DNA of 33,203 nt from Acidaminococcus intestini DSM 21505 (GTDB lineage: Bacteria; Bacillota; Negativicutes; Acidaminococcales; Acidaminococcaceae). The stretch's first letter is position 1; each line of letters opens with the position of its first letter. The stretch covers positions 1 through 33,203 of the forward strand of contig NZ_AULA01000030.1 in assembly GCF_000425045.1 (NCBI RefSeq). The letters are read 5' to 3'. The translations under genes were made by a program, and so were the position numbers. The notes below the pieces were generated by a model. The model was not told where the DNA came from. It did not search any database and saw nothing but the letters and a program-made list of their open reading frames with translations. Positions 15,230-23,554 of the stretch are shown here, piece after piece.

Positions 15230-15345
15230 GGGCTAAGGCAGCCTTCGGCTGCTGGCTGAGGCGGAAGGCCTATGAAAACAGGTCCTTCCTTGGCTAAGGC
15301 GTTGCGCTTGGCCAAGGCCGCCAGAGGCGGCAGGCTAAAAGACCG
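15230..15345 (-). repeat. Hairpin array with CTTAGCC linkers, array 2
   Basis: In plus orientation the linkers read GGCTAAGG, GGCTGAGG, GGCTAAGG, GGCCAAGG and GGCTAAAAGACC. They separate the hairpins GCAGCC/GGCTGC (15238-15252), GGAAGG/CCTTCC (15263-15289, long loop), GC-GTT-GC (about 15299) and GCCGCC/GGCGGC (15317-15331). It is the same design as 12079-12218 in the opposite orientation with mostly different stems. The flank 15128-15229 holds TCAGGGC/GCCCTGA (about 15147) and nothing else notable. Confidence 0.7.
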
Positions 15346-15404
15346 TGAGGGCGTCGCCAAACCTTCTCCCATTGGAATCTTTTGGTCGAGTCTTTCCCGT
15401 GGGG

Positions 15405-15670
15405 TTTTTGCCTTAGAGACGGCGAAAGCCGTTCCGCCTTACCAAGGCGGGGGACCATCAAGTGAGGTCATAACATGACCTCCTTTATGGTGGTGGATGA
15501 GGAGCGGAGCAACGTCTCATCATGAGCGGTAGCGAAGCAGATTCGCCCGGAGTTTCGAAGGACGCTTTTGGAGCGAAGCGGAAGTCCGAGAAACATGTTT
15601 GAGGGCGAATTAAGTTCCGCCCCCTCCCGTAGGGCGGTTTGGGGCGGTGCCTCACGGTCTTTTGACTTAG
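15405..15670 (+). repeat. Dispersed structured element, copy R3
   Basis: After GCCTTAGAG come the stems, in order: ACGGC-GAAA-GCCGT (15419-15432); CCGCCTT/AAGGCGG (15434-15450); ACCAT, AAG and GAGGTCAT paired with ATGACCTC, CTT and ATGGT (15454-15491); GATGAG/CTCATC (near 15496-15522); ATTCGCCC (15541-15548) with GGGCGAAT (15603-15610), enclosing ACATGTTT; CCGCC 15617-15621 with GGCGG 15643-15647, enclosing CGGTTTGG. It ends in GGTCTTTT. This is the most complete copy. Confidence 0.8.
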
Positions 15671-15818
15671 AACTGCCTTTGTATCGCCTTAGAATCACCT
15701 TAGAACGACAAGAAACGCAACTCCGACAACACAATTGCCGCATAGCGGCAATCTGCCCCTTCCGGTCGGGACGCTTTGGTGCCGCGCCTTTATATCTTCC
15801 ATCTCCCAAAATAATATA

Positions 15819-15848
15819 TTGACAACAGCGGTATACTTGAGCTATAAT
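15819..15848 (+). promoter_or_regulatory. Promoter of tRNA-Ala
   Basis: TTGACA (15819-15824) and TATAAT (15843-15848) both match consensus, with an 18-bp spacer, 13 bp before the tRNA. Confidence 0.85.
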
Positions 15849-15861
15849 GAACAAGTCTTTT

Positions 15862-15937
<76 letters not shown>

Positions 15938-15949
15938 ATTTGGACTCAG

Positions 15950-15980
15950 ATCCATGTGGCTTCAGTCACATGGATTTTTT
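15950..15980 (+). terminator. Terminator of tRNA-Ala
   Basis: ATCCATGTG pairs with CACATGGAT around GCTTCAGT and is followed by TTTTT. Confidence 0.9.
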
Positions 15981-15989
15981 GTTGTAATA

Positions 15990-16027
15990 AAGCCCCCTCC
16001 TTCAAAATAAAGGAGGGGGCTTCTTTT
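15990..16027 (-). terminator. Terminator of the exonuclease gene (bidirectional form)
   Basis: AAGCCCCCTCCTT pairs over 13 bp with AAGGAGGGGGCTT. It lies just past the stop of the minus-strand exonuclease gene, and T-rich bases follow on both strands. Confidence 0.85.
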
Positions 16028-16036
16028 CCTGCCGCC

Positions 16037-16714
16037 TTAAGGGTGGCTTTTTTGTTTCCTGATTTCCTTTGCAACGGCTTCATAAAGAAGAAGCGTGGCT
16101 TCGCAGTCTGCCAGGGCTTCATGATGGCGATGGATGGGAATATTGAAGTGCGCGAGAAGCGCTGCAAGGCCCGTTTTTCCGCCTACAGCTTCACGGGAGA
16201 GGTGGCGCAGGATGAGGCGCGACGTATCTAAAAAAGGCGGGCGGAAGGCCTTCATGCCGTAACGGCGACAGGCAAGGTTGATGGCCATGATATCGTTGTA
16301 GCCGATATCGTGCCCCATGACGGCACTGCCTTCCACAAAGGCAAAAAAACGTTTTAGGACCTCGGGGAGCTGAGGTTTATCCTTCACCATGTCCCGCGTA
16401 ATACCCGTCATTTCCGTAACGCGTTTGCTGATCTTCGTCCTAGGTCGGATAAGCTCACGAAAAACGGCTGTCTGCCGGCCTAAGAAATCCACCTTGATGG
16501 CAGCAATTTCAATGATATCATCTTCGGCGTAGCCGGCCAGTTCAAGGTCAAAGACGACCATGTCGCAGGTTGTAGGGTCCCGCAGTTCCTTGGCATCGAC
16601 CTTTTGCTGCTCTGCCTTTCGCCAGCGCTTGTAGAGCAGATTGCGCCGCTCTTGCGGCGTCATCGGCTTGCGTGTTCGTGTATCCCGTCTCGGTCCGCGG
16701 GTCCGTTCTTCCAC
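16037..16714 (-). CDS. DEDDh 3'-5' exonuclease (DnaQ-like)
   Basis: A 225-residue exonuclease of the DnaQ/RNase T superfamily. The acidic catalytic residues appear as VFDLEL (D and E, near residue 55), VMGHDIGYND (D near 138), and HHEALADCEAT (H and D near 200), the DEDDh pattern. TEMTGITRDMV is the usual substrate-loop region. A basic, charged N-terminus of about 45 residues precedes the domain. I start at GTG 16714 because GGAG lies 8 bases upstream; another GTG at 16723 overlaps that site. It could be a proofreading-type epsilon or a stand-alone nuclease, and sequence alone does not decide. It stands alone with its own terminator. Confidence 0.85.
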   Translation of the reverse strand: MEERTRGPRRDTRTRKPMTPQERRNLLYKRWRKAEQQKVDAKELRDPTTCDMVVFDLELAGYAEDDIIEIAAIKVDFLGRQTAVFRELIRPRTKISKRVTEMTGITRDMVKDKPQLPEVLKRFFAFVEGSAVMGHDIGYNDIMAINLACRRYGMKAFRPPFLDTSRLILRHLSREAVGGKTGLAALLAHFNIPIHRHHEALADCEATLLLYEAVAKEIRKQKSHP

Positions 16715-16800
16715 TGTGATCACTCCGTAGGATTGTAGTTGGAAGTCTATTATACCGCATGGCTACCGTGCTGTCACGAAATTGAGGGGGAGAAGGCACT

Positions 16801-17080
16801 TTGAGGCCGGCGCCAAACCGTCTTCCTATTGGTCGTGGGCGCCGAATTAAATCCGCCCTTAAACATGTTTCTCGGACTTCCGCTCCAAAAGCGTCCTTCG
16901 AAACCCGGGCGGATATGCCTCTCTAGCCGCTCGCAAGGAAACGTCGCTGCGCTCCTCATCCACCACCGAAAGGGCACGCGTGCCTCATTTTAATGAGGCA
17001 ACATGCGGCTTTCGGTCCCCCGCCTTGGCGGGGCGGATCGACTCTACGAGTCGAGTTCTAAGGCGAAAAGACCCGACAGG
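16801..17080 (-). repeat. Dispersed structured element, copy R4
   Basis: Stems: GGCGCC 16809-16814 with GGCGCC 16838-16843, enclosing AAACCG; ATCCGCCC (from 16851) with GGGCGGAT (to 16915), enclosing ACATGTTT and GGAC/GTCC; ACCGAAAG 16965-16972 with CTTTCGGT 17009-17016, containing TGCCTCATT/AATGAGGCA (16981-17000); CCCGCC/GGCGGG (17018-17034); CGACTC/GAGTCG (17039-17053) in place of the ACGGC/GCCGT stem of R3 and R6. Of the stems listed for R3, only GATGAG/CTCATC lacks its partner here. Confidence 0.8.
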
Positions 17081-17128
17081 AACGGTTCGATGCAGGAGCA
17101 CCGAACCTAAAGAAAAAAATAAAAAAGT

Positions 17129-17175
17129 AAGCCTTACCCCGAATCAAAGCGTGTTTTCGGGTTAAGTCTTTTTAG
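17129..17175 (+). terminator. Orphan terminator-like hairpin
   Basis: AAGCCTTACCCCGAA pairs imperfectly with TTCGGGTTAAGTCTT and is followed by TTT. No gene precedes it on the plus strand. It may end a transcript of the R4 region or be debris. Positions 17176-17285 show nothing else. Confidence 0.5.
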
Positions 17176-17285
17176 TTGATTCTGCATAGTTTGCTATCAA
17201 TGACCTTCTATTGGCTTTTCTATACTAAGTACAAAAATCACTAGGCAATACCTTTATTCTCAGCACGAACTGCCTCCGAATCTTT

Positions 17286-17370
17286 TGCCTTAGAGACGGC
17301 GAATGCCGATCCGCCCGTAGGGTGGTTTGGGGCGGCACCTCCTGGTCTTTTCCCTTACGGTCTTTTAGTA
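17286..17370 (+). repeat. Dispersed structured element, copy R5 (internally deleted)
   Basis: TTGCCTTAGAG and the stem CGGC-GAAT-GCCG are followed at once by CCGCC 17311-17315 with GGCGG 17331-17335, enclosing GGTTTGG, and then GGTCTTTT twice. Both ends match R3 and the roughly 170 bases between are missing. Confidence 0.7.
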
Positions 17371-17420
17371 CCGTATGTGCGAGAAAGCTAGAGCCGCAGG
17401 CTCGTGGCAGCCTCACACCA

Positions 17421-17453
17421 AAAAACGCAGCGCCCAGTGGACGCTGCGTTTTA
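17421..17453 (-). terminator. Terminator of nifJ
   Basis: On the minus strand, AAAACGCAGCG pairs with CGCTGCGTTTT, followed by TTGG. It lies 30 bp after the nifJ stop. Confidence 0.85.
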
Positions 17454-17483
17454 CATTACCTCACTCTTTATCCGAGCTTTTCT

Positions 17484-20400
17484 TCATTCTGCATCGAGCC
17501 GTTCGTACAGGGCTCTCCGCGCCATGGCATCTTCCTTGGTCTTTTTGAAGAGTTCCTTTGCGACATCGGGGAATTCGTGTTCGAGGGAGGCATAGCGGAC
17601 TTCTCCACGGAGGAAGGCTTCAAAATCACCTGTCGGGGCCTTGCTGTCAAGGAAGAAGGACTTCTTGCCTTCAGCCTTGAGCTGCGGGTTATATCGATAG
17701 TTGATCCAGTAGCCGCATTCCACAGCCGCCTTGGCTTCCATGAAGGAATGATCCATACCGCGTTTGATGCCGTGGTTGATGCACGGTGCATAGCAGATGA
17801 TTAGCGACGGTCCCGGATAGGCTTCGGCTTCCTTGATGGCTTTGATGGCCTGGTTCTTGTCATAGCCGAGGTTGATCTGGGCCACATAGACGTAGCCATA
17901 GCTCATGGCCATCATGCCCAGGTCCTTCTTCTTTGTCCGTTTGCCGCTGGCGGCAAATTTGGCAACCGCTGCCGTCGGCGTCGATTTGCTCGATTGTCCG
18001 CCCGTGTTGGAGTAGACCTCCGTATCAAAGACGAGGATATTGACATCGCGGTTCATGGCAAGGACATGGTCTACGCCGCCGTAGCCGATATCATAAGCCC
18101 AGCCGTCGCCGCCAAAGACCCACTGGGAACGTTTGACAAAGTAGATCTTATTTTCGTAGAGGTGCTCCAGCGTTTCATTGCCGGCCTTTTCTTTCTCGAG
18201 GAGGTCTGTCAGGCGATCGGCCCGTTCACGGCTCCCTTCCCCTTCATCGCGGTGGCAGATCCAGTCTTCCATGGCATTTTTGAGTTCCGTGGAAATCTGG
18301 CCTTCTTCAATGAGCCCCGTCATGATATCCGTGATCTGCTTGCGGCAGGCCTGGGTGCCCAGATGCATGCCAAGTCCGTATTCGGCGTTGTCTTCAAAAA
18401 GGGAATTGGCCCAAGTCGGACCATGGCCAGCGGCATTCTTCGTGTACGGCATGCTCGGTGCGGAACCGCCCCAGATGGAGGAGCAGCCCGAAGCGTTGGC
18501 AATCATCATGCGGTCACCAAAGAGCTGGGTTACGAGCTTGGCGTACGGCGTTTCACCGCAGCCGGCGCAGGCGCCGGAAAATTCAAGAAGCGGCTTTTCA
18601 AACTGGCTGCCCTTTAAGGTGTATTTGTTCATGGGGTTTTTCTTTGGCGTGACGTCTTCCATGAAGTAGTTCCAAGCGTCAGCCAGATGGCGCTGCGTAT
18701 CAAGCGGTTTGGCCACGAGGGCCTTTTCCTTGGCCGGGCAGGCGTCGATGCAGTTGCGGCAGCCCTGGCAGTCCATGGGCGACACAGCAATGCGGAAATA
18801 AAGGTCCTTGGCACCAAGGGCGGGTTTCGCCGGTACGTCGGATTTTTCCATTTCTTCCTTCGTGAGGAGTACCGGTCGGATGGCCGCGTGCGGACAGATG
18901 GACGCGCACTGGTTGCACTGGATGCAGTGTTCAATCTGCCATTCCGGTACCATGACAGCAATGCCGCGTTTTTCATATTTTGTCGTGCCTGACGGGAACG
19001 TACCGTTGGCCTGATCCATGAGCTGCCCGACGGAAAGGGTATTGCCTTCCTGCTGGTTCATGGGCATCATGATTTGATCGACAAAGGCGTTGCCTGTCTT
19101 CGGATAGAGCTCTTCGTCCGTGCAGTCCTTCCAGGCTTCAGGAACCGTGACCTTGACGAGATTCTTGACGCCGGCTTCGACAGCGCGGCCGTTCATGTCG
19201 ACCACATCTTGGCCTTTCTTGCCGTAGGTATGTTCAATGGATTCCTTGAGGTAGGCGACAGCGTCGTCGATGGGAATGATATCAGCCAGTTTGAAGAAGG
19301 CTGCCTGCATGATCATGTTGATGCGACCGCCAAGACCGATCTCGCGGGCAATCTTCACGGCATCGATGGTGTAGAAGTTGACCTTCTTTTCAGCAATGAC
19401 GCGTTTGAGCTGACCGGGCAGACGCGTATCGAGTTCTTCCCCGCTCCAGCCGCAGTTGAGGAGGAACGTGCCGCCTTCCTTGATTCCATTTAGCACATTG
19501 TAGAGACGGACATAGGACGGATTGTGGACGGCGATGTAGTCCGCGAAGTTGATGAGGAACGGCATATGGATGGGATCGTGACCAAAGCGCAGGTGGGAAA
19601 TGGTGATGCCGCCGGATTTTTTGGAGTCATAGGCAAAATAGCCCTGGGCATACATGTCCGTCTTGTCGCCAATGATTTTGATGGCACTCTTGTTGGCGCC
19701 GACCGTGCCGTCGCTCCCAAGGCCCCAGAAAAGGCAGCTGCGCGTACCCTTGGGCGTAATGTCGAGGGATTTTTCCTTTTTAAGCGACGTGTGGGTCACA
19801 TCATCGACGATGCCCACCGTAAAGTGGTTCTTTGGCGCATCAAGTTTCAGGTTGTCAAAGACAGCGAGAACGTCGCCGGGATAAAATTCCTTGCTGCCCA
19901 TGCCATAGCGTCCGCCTACAATGACAGGACGGCGGTCACTTTCATAGAAGGCATTGCGCACATCAAGATAGAGCGGTTCCCCGTCGGAGCCCGGTTCCTT
20001 CGTGCGGTCCAAAACGGCAATCTTTTTCACCGTTTCCGGAAGGGCGGAGAGGAAGTGTTTCACGGAGAACGGCCGATAAAGGTGGACATTGAGGACACCG
20101 ACTTTTTCGCCTTGACCAGCAAGGATCTTCACTACTTCCTCAGCCGTCTGGGCACCGCTTCCCATGAGGATGATGACCCGTTCGGCATCAGGCGCACCGG
20201 TGTAGTTGAAAAGCTGATAGTCGCGCCCTGTGAGTTTGCTGATTTCCTTCATGTAGCCATCAACCACTTCCGGTAGGGCTTCATAGAATTGATTCACGGC
20301 CTCGCGGGTCTGGAAGTAGATGTCCGGGTTTTGGGCCGTACCGCGGATGACTGGTGTATCGGGGTTCATGGATTCCCGGCGGAAGCGAGCGAGGGCGTCC

Positions 20401-20987
20401 TGGTCCACCAATTTTTTGAGATCATCATAATCAAGGAGCTCAACCTTCTGGATTTCGTGGGACGTACGGAACCCATCAAAGAAGTTGAGGAAGGGAACGC
20501 GGCCGCGGATAGCCGACAGGTGGCATACGGCCGAAAGATCGAGGACCTCCTGGACACCAGCGCAGGCCATCATGGCAAATCCCGTCTGACGGCAGGCCAT
20601 GACGTCACTGTGGTCACCAAAGATATTGAGGGAGCTCGTTGCAATCGTACGGGCTGCCACTTGGAATACGCCGGGGAGCAGTTCGCCGGCAATCTTGAAC
20701 ATATTGGGAATCATAAGGAGCAGCCCCTGGGAAGCCGTGTAGGTCGTTGTGAGCGCTCCGGCCTGGAGGCTGCCGTGAACCGTACCGGCGGCACCGCCTT
20801 CAGACTGCATTTCCATGAGTTCGACAGGGCGGCCAAACATGTTTTTCTTGCCATAGGCAGCCCATTCATCCGTCACCTCTGCCATGGGGGACGACGGCGT
20901 AATGGGGTAGATGGCCGCTACATCACTAAAAGCATAGGATGTATAGGCTGCCGCTGTGTTTCCATCCATCATCTTGGTTTGCTTCAT
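17484..20987 (-). CDS. nifJ: Pyruvate:ferredoxin (flavodoxin) oxidoreductase
   Basis: A 1167-residue one-chain PFOR that converts pyruvate and CoA to acetyl-CoA and CO2 and reduces ferredoxin, a central reaction in anaerobic fermentation. Domains in order: pyrimidine-binding N-terminus (AAIYPITPSSPMAE), transketolase-C-like domain, gamma domain (LFWGLGSDGTVGANKSAIKII), two 4Fe-4S sets near residues 685 (CIQCNQCASICP) and 739 (CQGCRNCIDACP), and the TPP domain with CAGCGETPY near 800 and GDGWAYDIGYGG near 960. Further cysteines in the C-terminal part fit the third cluster of this family. The start follows AAGGAGAGACGCACA. It is monocistronic, with a promoter upstream and a terminator after it. 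Length and domain order are normal. Confidence 0.96.
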   Translation of the reverse strand: MKQTKMMDGNTAAAYTSYAFSDVAAIYPITPSSPMAEVTDEWAAYGKKNMFGRPVELMEMQSEGGAAGTVHGSLQAGALTTTYTASQGLLLMIPNMFKIAGELLPGVFQVAARTIATSSLNIFGDHSDVMACRQTGFAMMACAGVQEVLDLSAVCHLSAIRGRVPFLNFFDGFRTSHEIQKVELLDYDDLKKLVDQDALARFRRESMNPDTPVIRGTAQNPDIYFQTREAVNQFYEALPEVVDGYMKEISKLTGRDYQLFNYTGAPDAERVIILMGSGAQTAEEVVKILAGQGEKVGVLNVHLYRPFSVKHFLSALPETVKKIAVLDRTKEPGSDGEPLYLDVRNAFYESDRRPVIVGGRYGMGSKEFYPGDVLAVFDNLKLDAPKNHFTVGIVDDVTHTSLKKEKSLDITPKGTRSCLFWGLGSDGTVGANKSAIKIIGDKTDMYAQGYFAYDSKKSGGITISHLRFGHDPIHMPFLINFADYIAVHNPSYVRLYNVLNGIKEGGTFLLNCGWSGEELDTRLPGQLKRVIAEKKVNFYTIDAVKIAREIGLGGRINMIMQAAFFKLADIIPIDDAVAYLKESIEHTYGKKGQDVVDMNGRAVEAGVKNLVKVTVPEAWKDCTDEELYPKTGNAFVDQIMMPMNQQEGNTLSVGQLMDQANGTFPSGTTKYEKRGIAVMVPEWQIEHCIQCNQCASICPHAAIRPVLLTKEEMEKSDVPAKPALGAKDLYFRIAVSPMDCQGCRNCIDACPAKEKALVAKPLDTQRHLADAWNYFMEDVTPKKNPMNKYTLKGSQFEKPLLEFSGACAGCGETPYAKLVTQLFGDRMMIANASGCSSIWGGSAPSMPYTKNAAGHGPTWANSLFEDNAEYGLGMHLGTQACRKQITDIMTGLIEEGQISTELKNAMEDWICHRDEGEGSRERADRLTDLLEKEKAGNETLEHLYENKIYFVKRSQWVFGGDGWAYDIGYGGVDHVLAMNRDVNILVFDTEVYSNTGGQSSKSTPTAAVAKFAASGKRTKKKDLGMMAMSYGYVYVAQINLGYDKNQAIKAIKEAEAYPGPSLIICYAPCINHGIKRGMDHSFMEAKAAVECGYWINYRYNPQLKAEGKKSFFLDSKAPTGDFEAFLRGEVRYASLEHEFPDVAKELFKKTKEDAMARRALYERLDAE

Positions 20988-21090
20988 TGTGCGTCTCTCC
21001 TTCTTGGTTACACTGGGTCCATGAAATTGAAGTTCAAAAAATGTGATAAAAAATGTAAAACCATGAATGAAAAAATTGCTCTCTTCCTAT

Positions 21091-21119
21091 ATGATACCCA
21101 AAAAGAAAGAGCCACGCAA
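21091..21119 (-). promoter_or_regulatory. Promoter of nifJ
   Basis: On the minus strand, TTGCGT and TATCAT are 17 bp apart, leaving a leader of about 95 bases. The upstream stretch 21120-21400 is AT-rich to 21290, and I can support no further feature in it. Confidence 0.5.
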
Positions 21120-21412
21120 GCATAATTGTAATGAAAATTTTGAAAATACAAACGTCTTTACATGCAGGTTAAAAAGACTGTAAAATCGCATTGTGACAAA
21201 TAAAGTTGAAAGAAAATGAGAAGATTGTAATCTGTGTAAGACCAGAATGTGCGCGGAATAGGGACCGTATTTTAGTGAGGCAGTAACTTAATGAAAAAAG
21301 AAAGAAGACCTGGACTTGGACCGTGTCTTTCGGCTCTAGCTGTCAAGCAAAAGACAACATATAGGCCGTGATGCTGCGACGCTGTGTCGCTAAAAGACTG
21401 GCCTCAAGCCGC

Positions 21413-21716
21413 CCGGTCTTTTTCCCTTCGTGTTTTCGTCTTAGAGACGGCGAAAGCCGTTCCGCCTTACCAAGGCGGGGGACCAAAAGCCACTTGATGC
21501 TGCGCAGCAGCAGGCAAGTCCTTTTGGTGGTGGATGAGGAGCGGCAGCGACGTCTCATCATGAGCGGCTAGCGAGGAACATTTTTCGATGGGCCAAGACC
21601 GCTGCGTGTGGAGCTCCTGCTCCATAGCCGGTCGCAGGACCGTGTTATCGAAAAATCAATTCGGCGCCCACGAACGAAGGGAGGCGGTTTGGCGCCGTGC
21701 GTCCGGTCTTTTTCCC
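21413..21716 (+). repeat. Dispersed structured element, copy R6
   Basis: Stems: ACGGC-GAAA-GCCGT 21447-21460; CCGCCTT/AAGGCGG 21462-21478; ACCAAAAG 21482-21489 with CTTTTGGT 21521-21528, containing ACTTG/CAAGT and GCTGC/GCAGC; GATGAG/CTCATC 21533-21559; TTTTTCGAT (from 21581) with ATCGAAAAA (to 21656), containing GACCG/CGGTC and GGAGC/GCTCC; GGCGCC 21663-21668 with GGCGCC 21691-21696. The unit is bracketed by a 14-bp direct repeat, CCGGTCTTTTTCCC, at 21413 and 21703. Confidence 0.8.
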
Positions 21717-21919
21717 ATTTACCTTTTTCGAATATGGCTCCAGATGAGCCCAGATGCTAGGAGGTTCGACGCGTTTGACAATACAGATGGACCGATATGG
21801 GAACCGTAGGTGAAAAAGGGTTCTTCTATCATCCGAAAAAAACTAAAAGTGCCCCCCCAAGGGCACCATTTTATCTTGGCGTCTTAAAAATGAGATTGTG
21901 GTACGGGATCTTTTTACGA

Positions 21920-22020
21920 AACATCATGCCCCCATTGCTCTCAAAAGAATCTTTTCTTAAGCAATGGGGGCATATAACTTCATTGAATCGGAGCGATTTG
22001 TGCGTCGAGTCAAAAATAAA
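21920..22020 (+). repeat. Two-copy hairpin repeat S, copy B
   Basis: ATGCCCCCATTGCT (21926-21939) pairs perfectly over 14 bp with AGCAATGGGGGCAT (21960-21973). The loop holds its own AAAAG/CTTTT stem. GAATCGGAGCGATTT follows, as in copy A at 1680-1765. A smaller hairpin, GTGCCC/GGGCAC, lies at about 21850-21867. The remaining 22021-22224 shows nothing I can support. Confidence 0.65.
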
Positions 22021-22224
22021 AGGCGATTTAGGTGGAACGCTCCAGTCTTTTTCTCTTGTCTATAGTCACGTCATAACAGGGATTAACCAAGATGATTCTA
22101 GATCATTTTTAAAGAAAGATTTCTGTAGCAAGATTGCCGCAGAGGTCATTCTAAAGCGGAGAAAATAGATTGAGAGAACATACAATACAGTGTTGGTAAA
22201 TGGAATTCCAGCTTTTGAGAATCG

Positions 22225-23478
22225 TTAGAACGTGACCACGAGCTGAGACCAAAGGGTCCGCGCGTGTTTTTCCGTTTCTTTGCCTTCAAGGTCATAGTAT
22301 TCAACCTGAGCCACCATATTCTTGGCAAGGGTCAGGTTGCCGCCAACGAGGTAGCCTTTGTAGCCTTCGCCGGCAAATTTCTTCCAGGCGCCGTTCATGG
22401 TCGGATTGATTTGGGTTGGTGCACCAAGGTTATAGTATTTGGCAAAGAGGCCCCAAGAACCTGCTTTGGAGGATTTTGCTCCATTCCAGCCCATGTTGAT
22501 GATATAGCCATCGTCATCCGCATTGGGGTACTTAGTTTTTTTGAGGGAATCGTCATCCCCTTTGAGATACATGGCGCCAACCTTGAACTTTCCAACTTTG
22601 TAGTTGGCACGGGTGTTCCAAATGGTGTTGTCGCCGTTTACCATGACCTGCTGATTATTATTTTTAATGAACTCAGCAGCAAGGTCCCAATTACCCCATG
22701 TTTCACCCAATTCTGTTTCAACAAACGTGTCAGCGACAGCTTTGGAAGACCCTTGTTTGACAGCTCCAGACCAACCGTAGGCCCCAATATTTGCCATCTT
22801 TCCATATTCAGCCTTAAGGTAAGCATCGCCAAAAGGAACAGAAGCACGAACACTGTCAACACGCATAGAATAGATATCAGAATCCCCATAATCTGCATGC
22901 TGGCGACCTGCAGAGATGTTTACAACTCCAATATTGCCTTTGAGGAATGCTCTCTGAAAATCGGTATCACTGTCTCCAGATTCATTCTTCCCTTCAAAAA
23001 ACTGATTGTTTTCTAACATGGCAACATAGTGCCAATTATCATTGACTTCACCTGTAAAGAAGAGCCTGGAACGAAGTTGTGACTTGCTGTCGCCGCCAAA
23101 TCCTCCGGTTGTATTAGCGTAACTCATTCGGATATTACCCGTAATTTTAACATTATCGGCGTTTTTTTCAAGCTTTGCTACGCATACTCCAAGGTTGTCA
23201 AGTTCATCAGCAAATTCACCGACCAATTTATCATCAGCACCGATAGTACCTTTAGCAAGGGCCTTTGCAATAATTTGGGCCATTTCATAACGAGTCATGG
23301 TACGGATCCCTTTATAATTTCCATCGGGATAACCATCTACGATTCCTGCTGCAGCAAGTTTAGCAACAGCCGCATAAGCCCAGTGGCCGGCTGGCACATC
23401 AGAAAAAGGATTGTCTGCAAAGGCAGTTTCGCTTACCCCTAGGGCTACAGCCATTGCAATAAAGAGTTTCTTGTTCAT
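22225..23478 (-). CDS. SLH-domain outer-membrane porin (OmpM-like)
   Basis: A 417-residue outer-membrane channel of the type typical for Negativicutes. A signal peptide (MNKKLFIAMAVALGVSETAFA) is followed by one SLH domain (about 22-80: NPFSDVPAGHWAYAAVAKLAAAGIVDGYPDGNYKG), which in these bacteria ties the porin to peptidoglycan polyamines. A short helical linker follows, and then a beta-barrel rich in alternating aromatic residues ending in Phe (LWSQLVVTF), the usual outer-membrane assembly signal. GGGGAGG precedes the ATG. It lies 76 bp after the transporter gene on the same strand with only a weak hairpin (AGAAC/GTTCT) between. It may therefore be read with that operon and admit the same substrate; this is inference. 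No terminator is visible after it. Confidence 0.9.
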   Translation of the reverse strand: MNKKLFIAMAVALGVSETAFADNPFSDVPAGHWAYAAVAKLAAAGIVDGYPDGNYKGIRTMTRYEMAQIIAKALAKGTIGADDKLVGEFADELDNLGVCVAKLEKNADNVKITGNIRMSYANTTGGFGGDSKSQLRSRLFFTGEVNDNWHYVAMLENNQFFEGKNESGDSDTDFQRAFLKGNIGVVNISAGRQHADYGDSDIYSMRVDSVRASVPFGDAYLKAEYGKMANIGAYGWSGAVKQGSSKAVADTFVETELGETWGNWDLAAEFIKNNNQQVMVNGDNTIWNTRANYKVGKFKVGAMYLKGDDDSLKKTKYPNADDDGYIINMGWNGAKSSKAGSWGLFAKYYNLGAPTQINPTMNGAWKKFAGEGYKGYLVGGNLTLAKNMVAQVEYYDLEGKETEKHARTLWSQLVVTF

Positions 23479-23554
23479 GAGTATTTCCTCCCCAGGAACA
23501 TAGTTATTGAGAACCTATCAAATGTGTTCTAACAATCGAGTGGATTAGATTATT

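Noticed and set aside
19524-21125. Two long plus-strand frames opposite nifJ
   Set aside because: These are complements of a well-conserved enzyme gene, with no start signals or known domains.
21797-22168. 123-codon open frame beside R6
   Set aside because: It crosses the S hairpin repeat, has no start signal and no recognisable motif.
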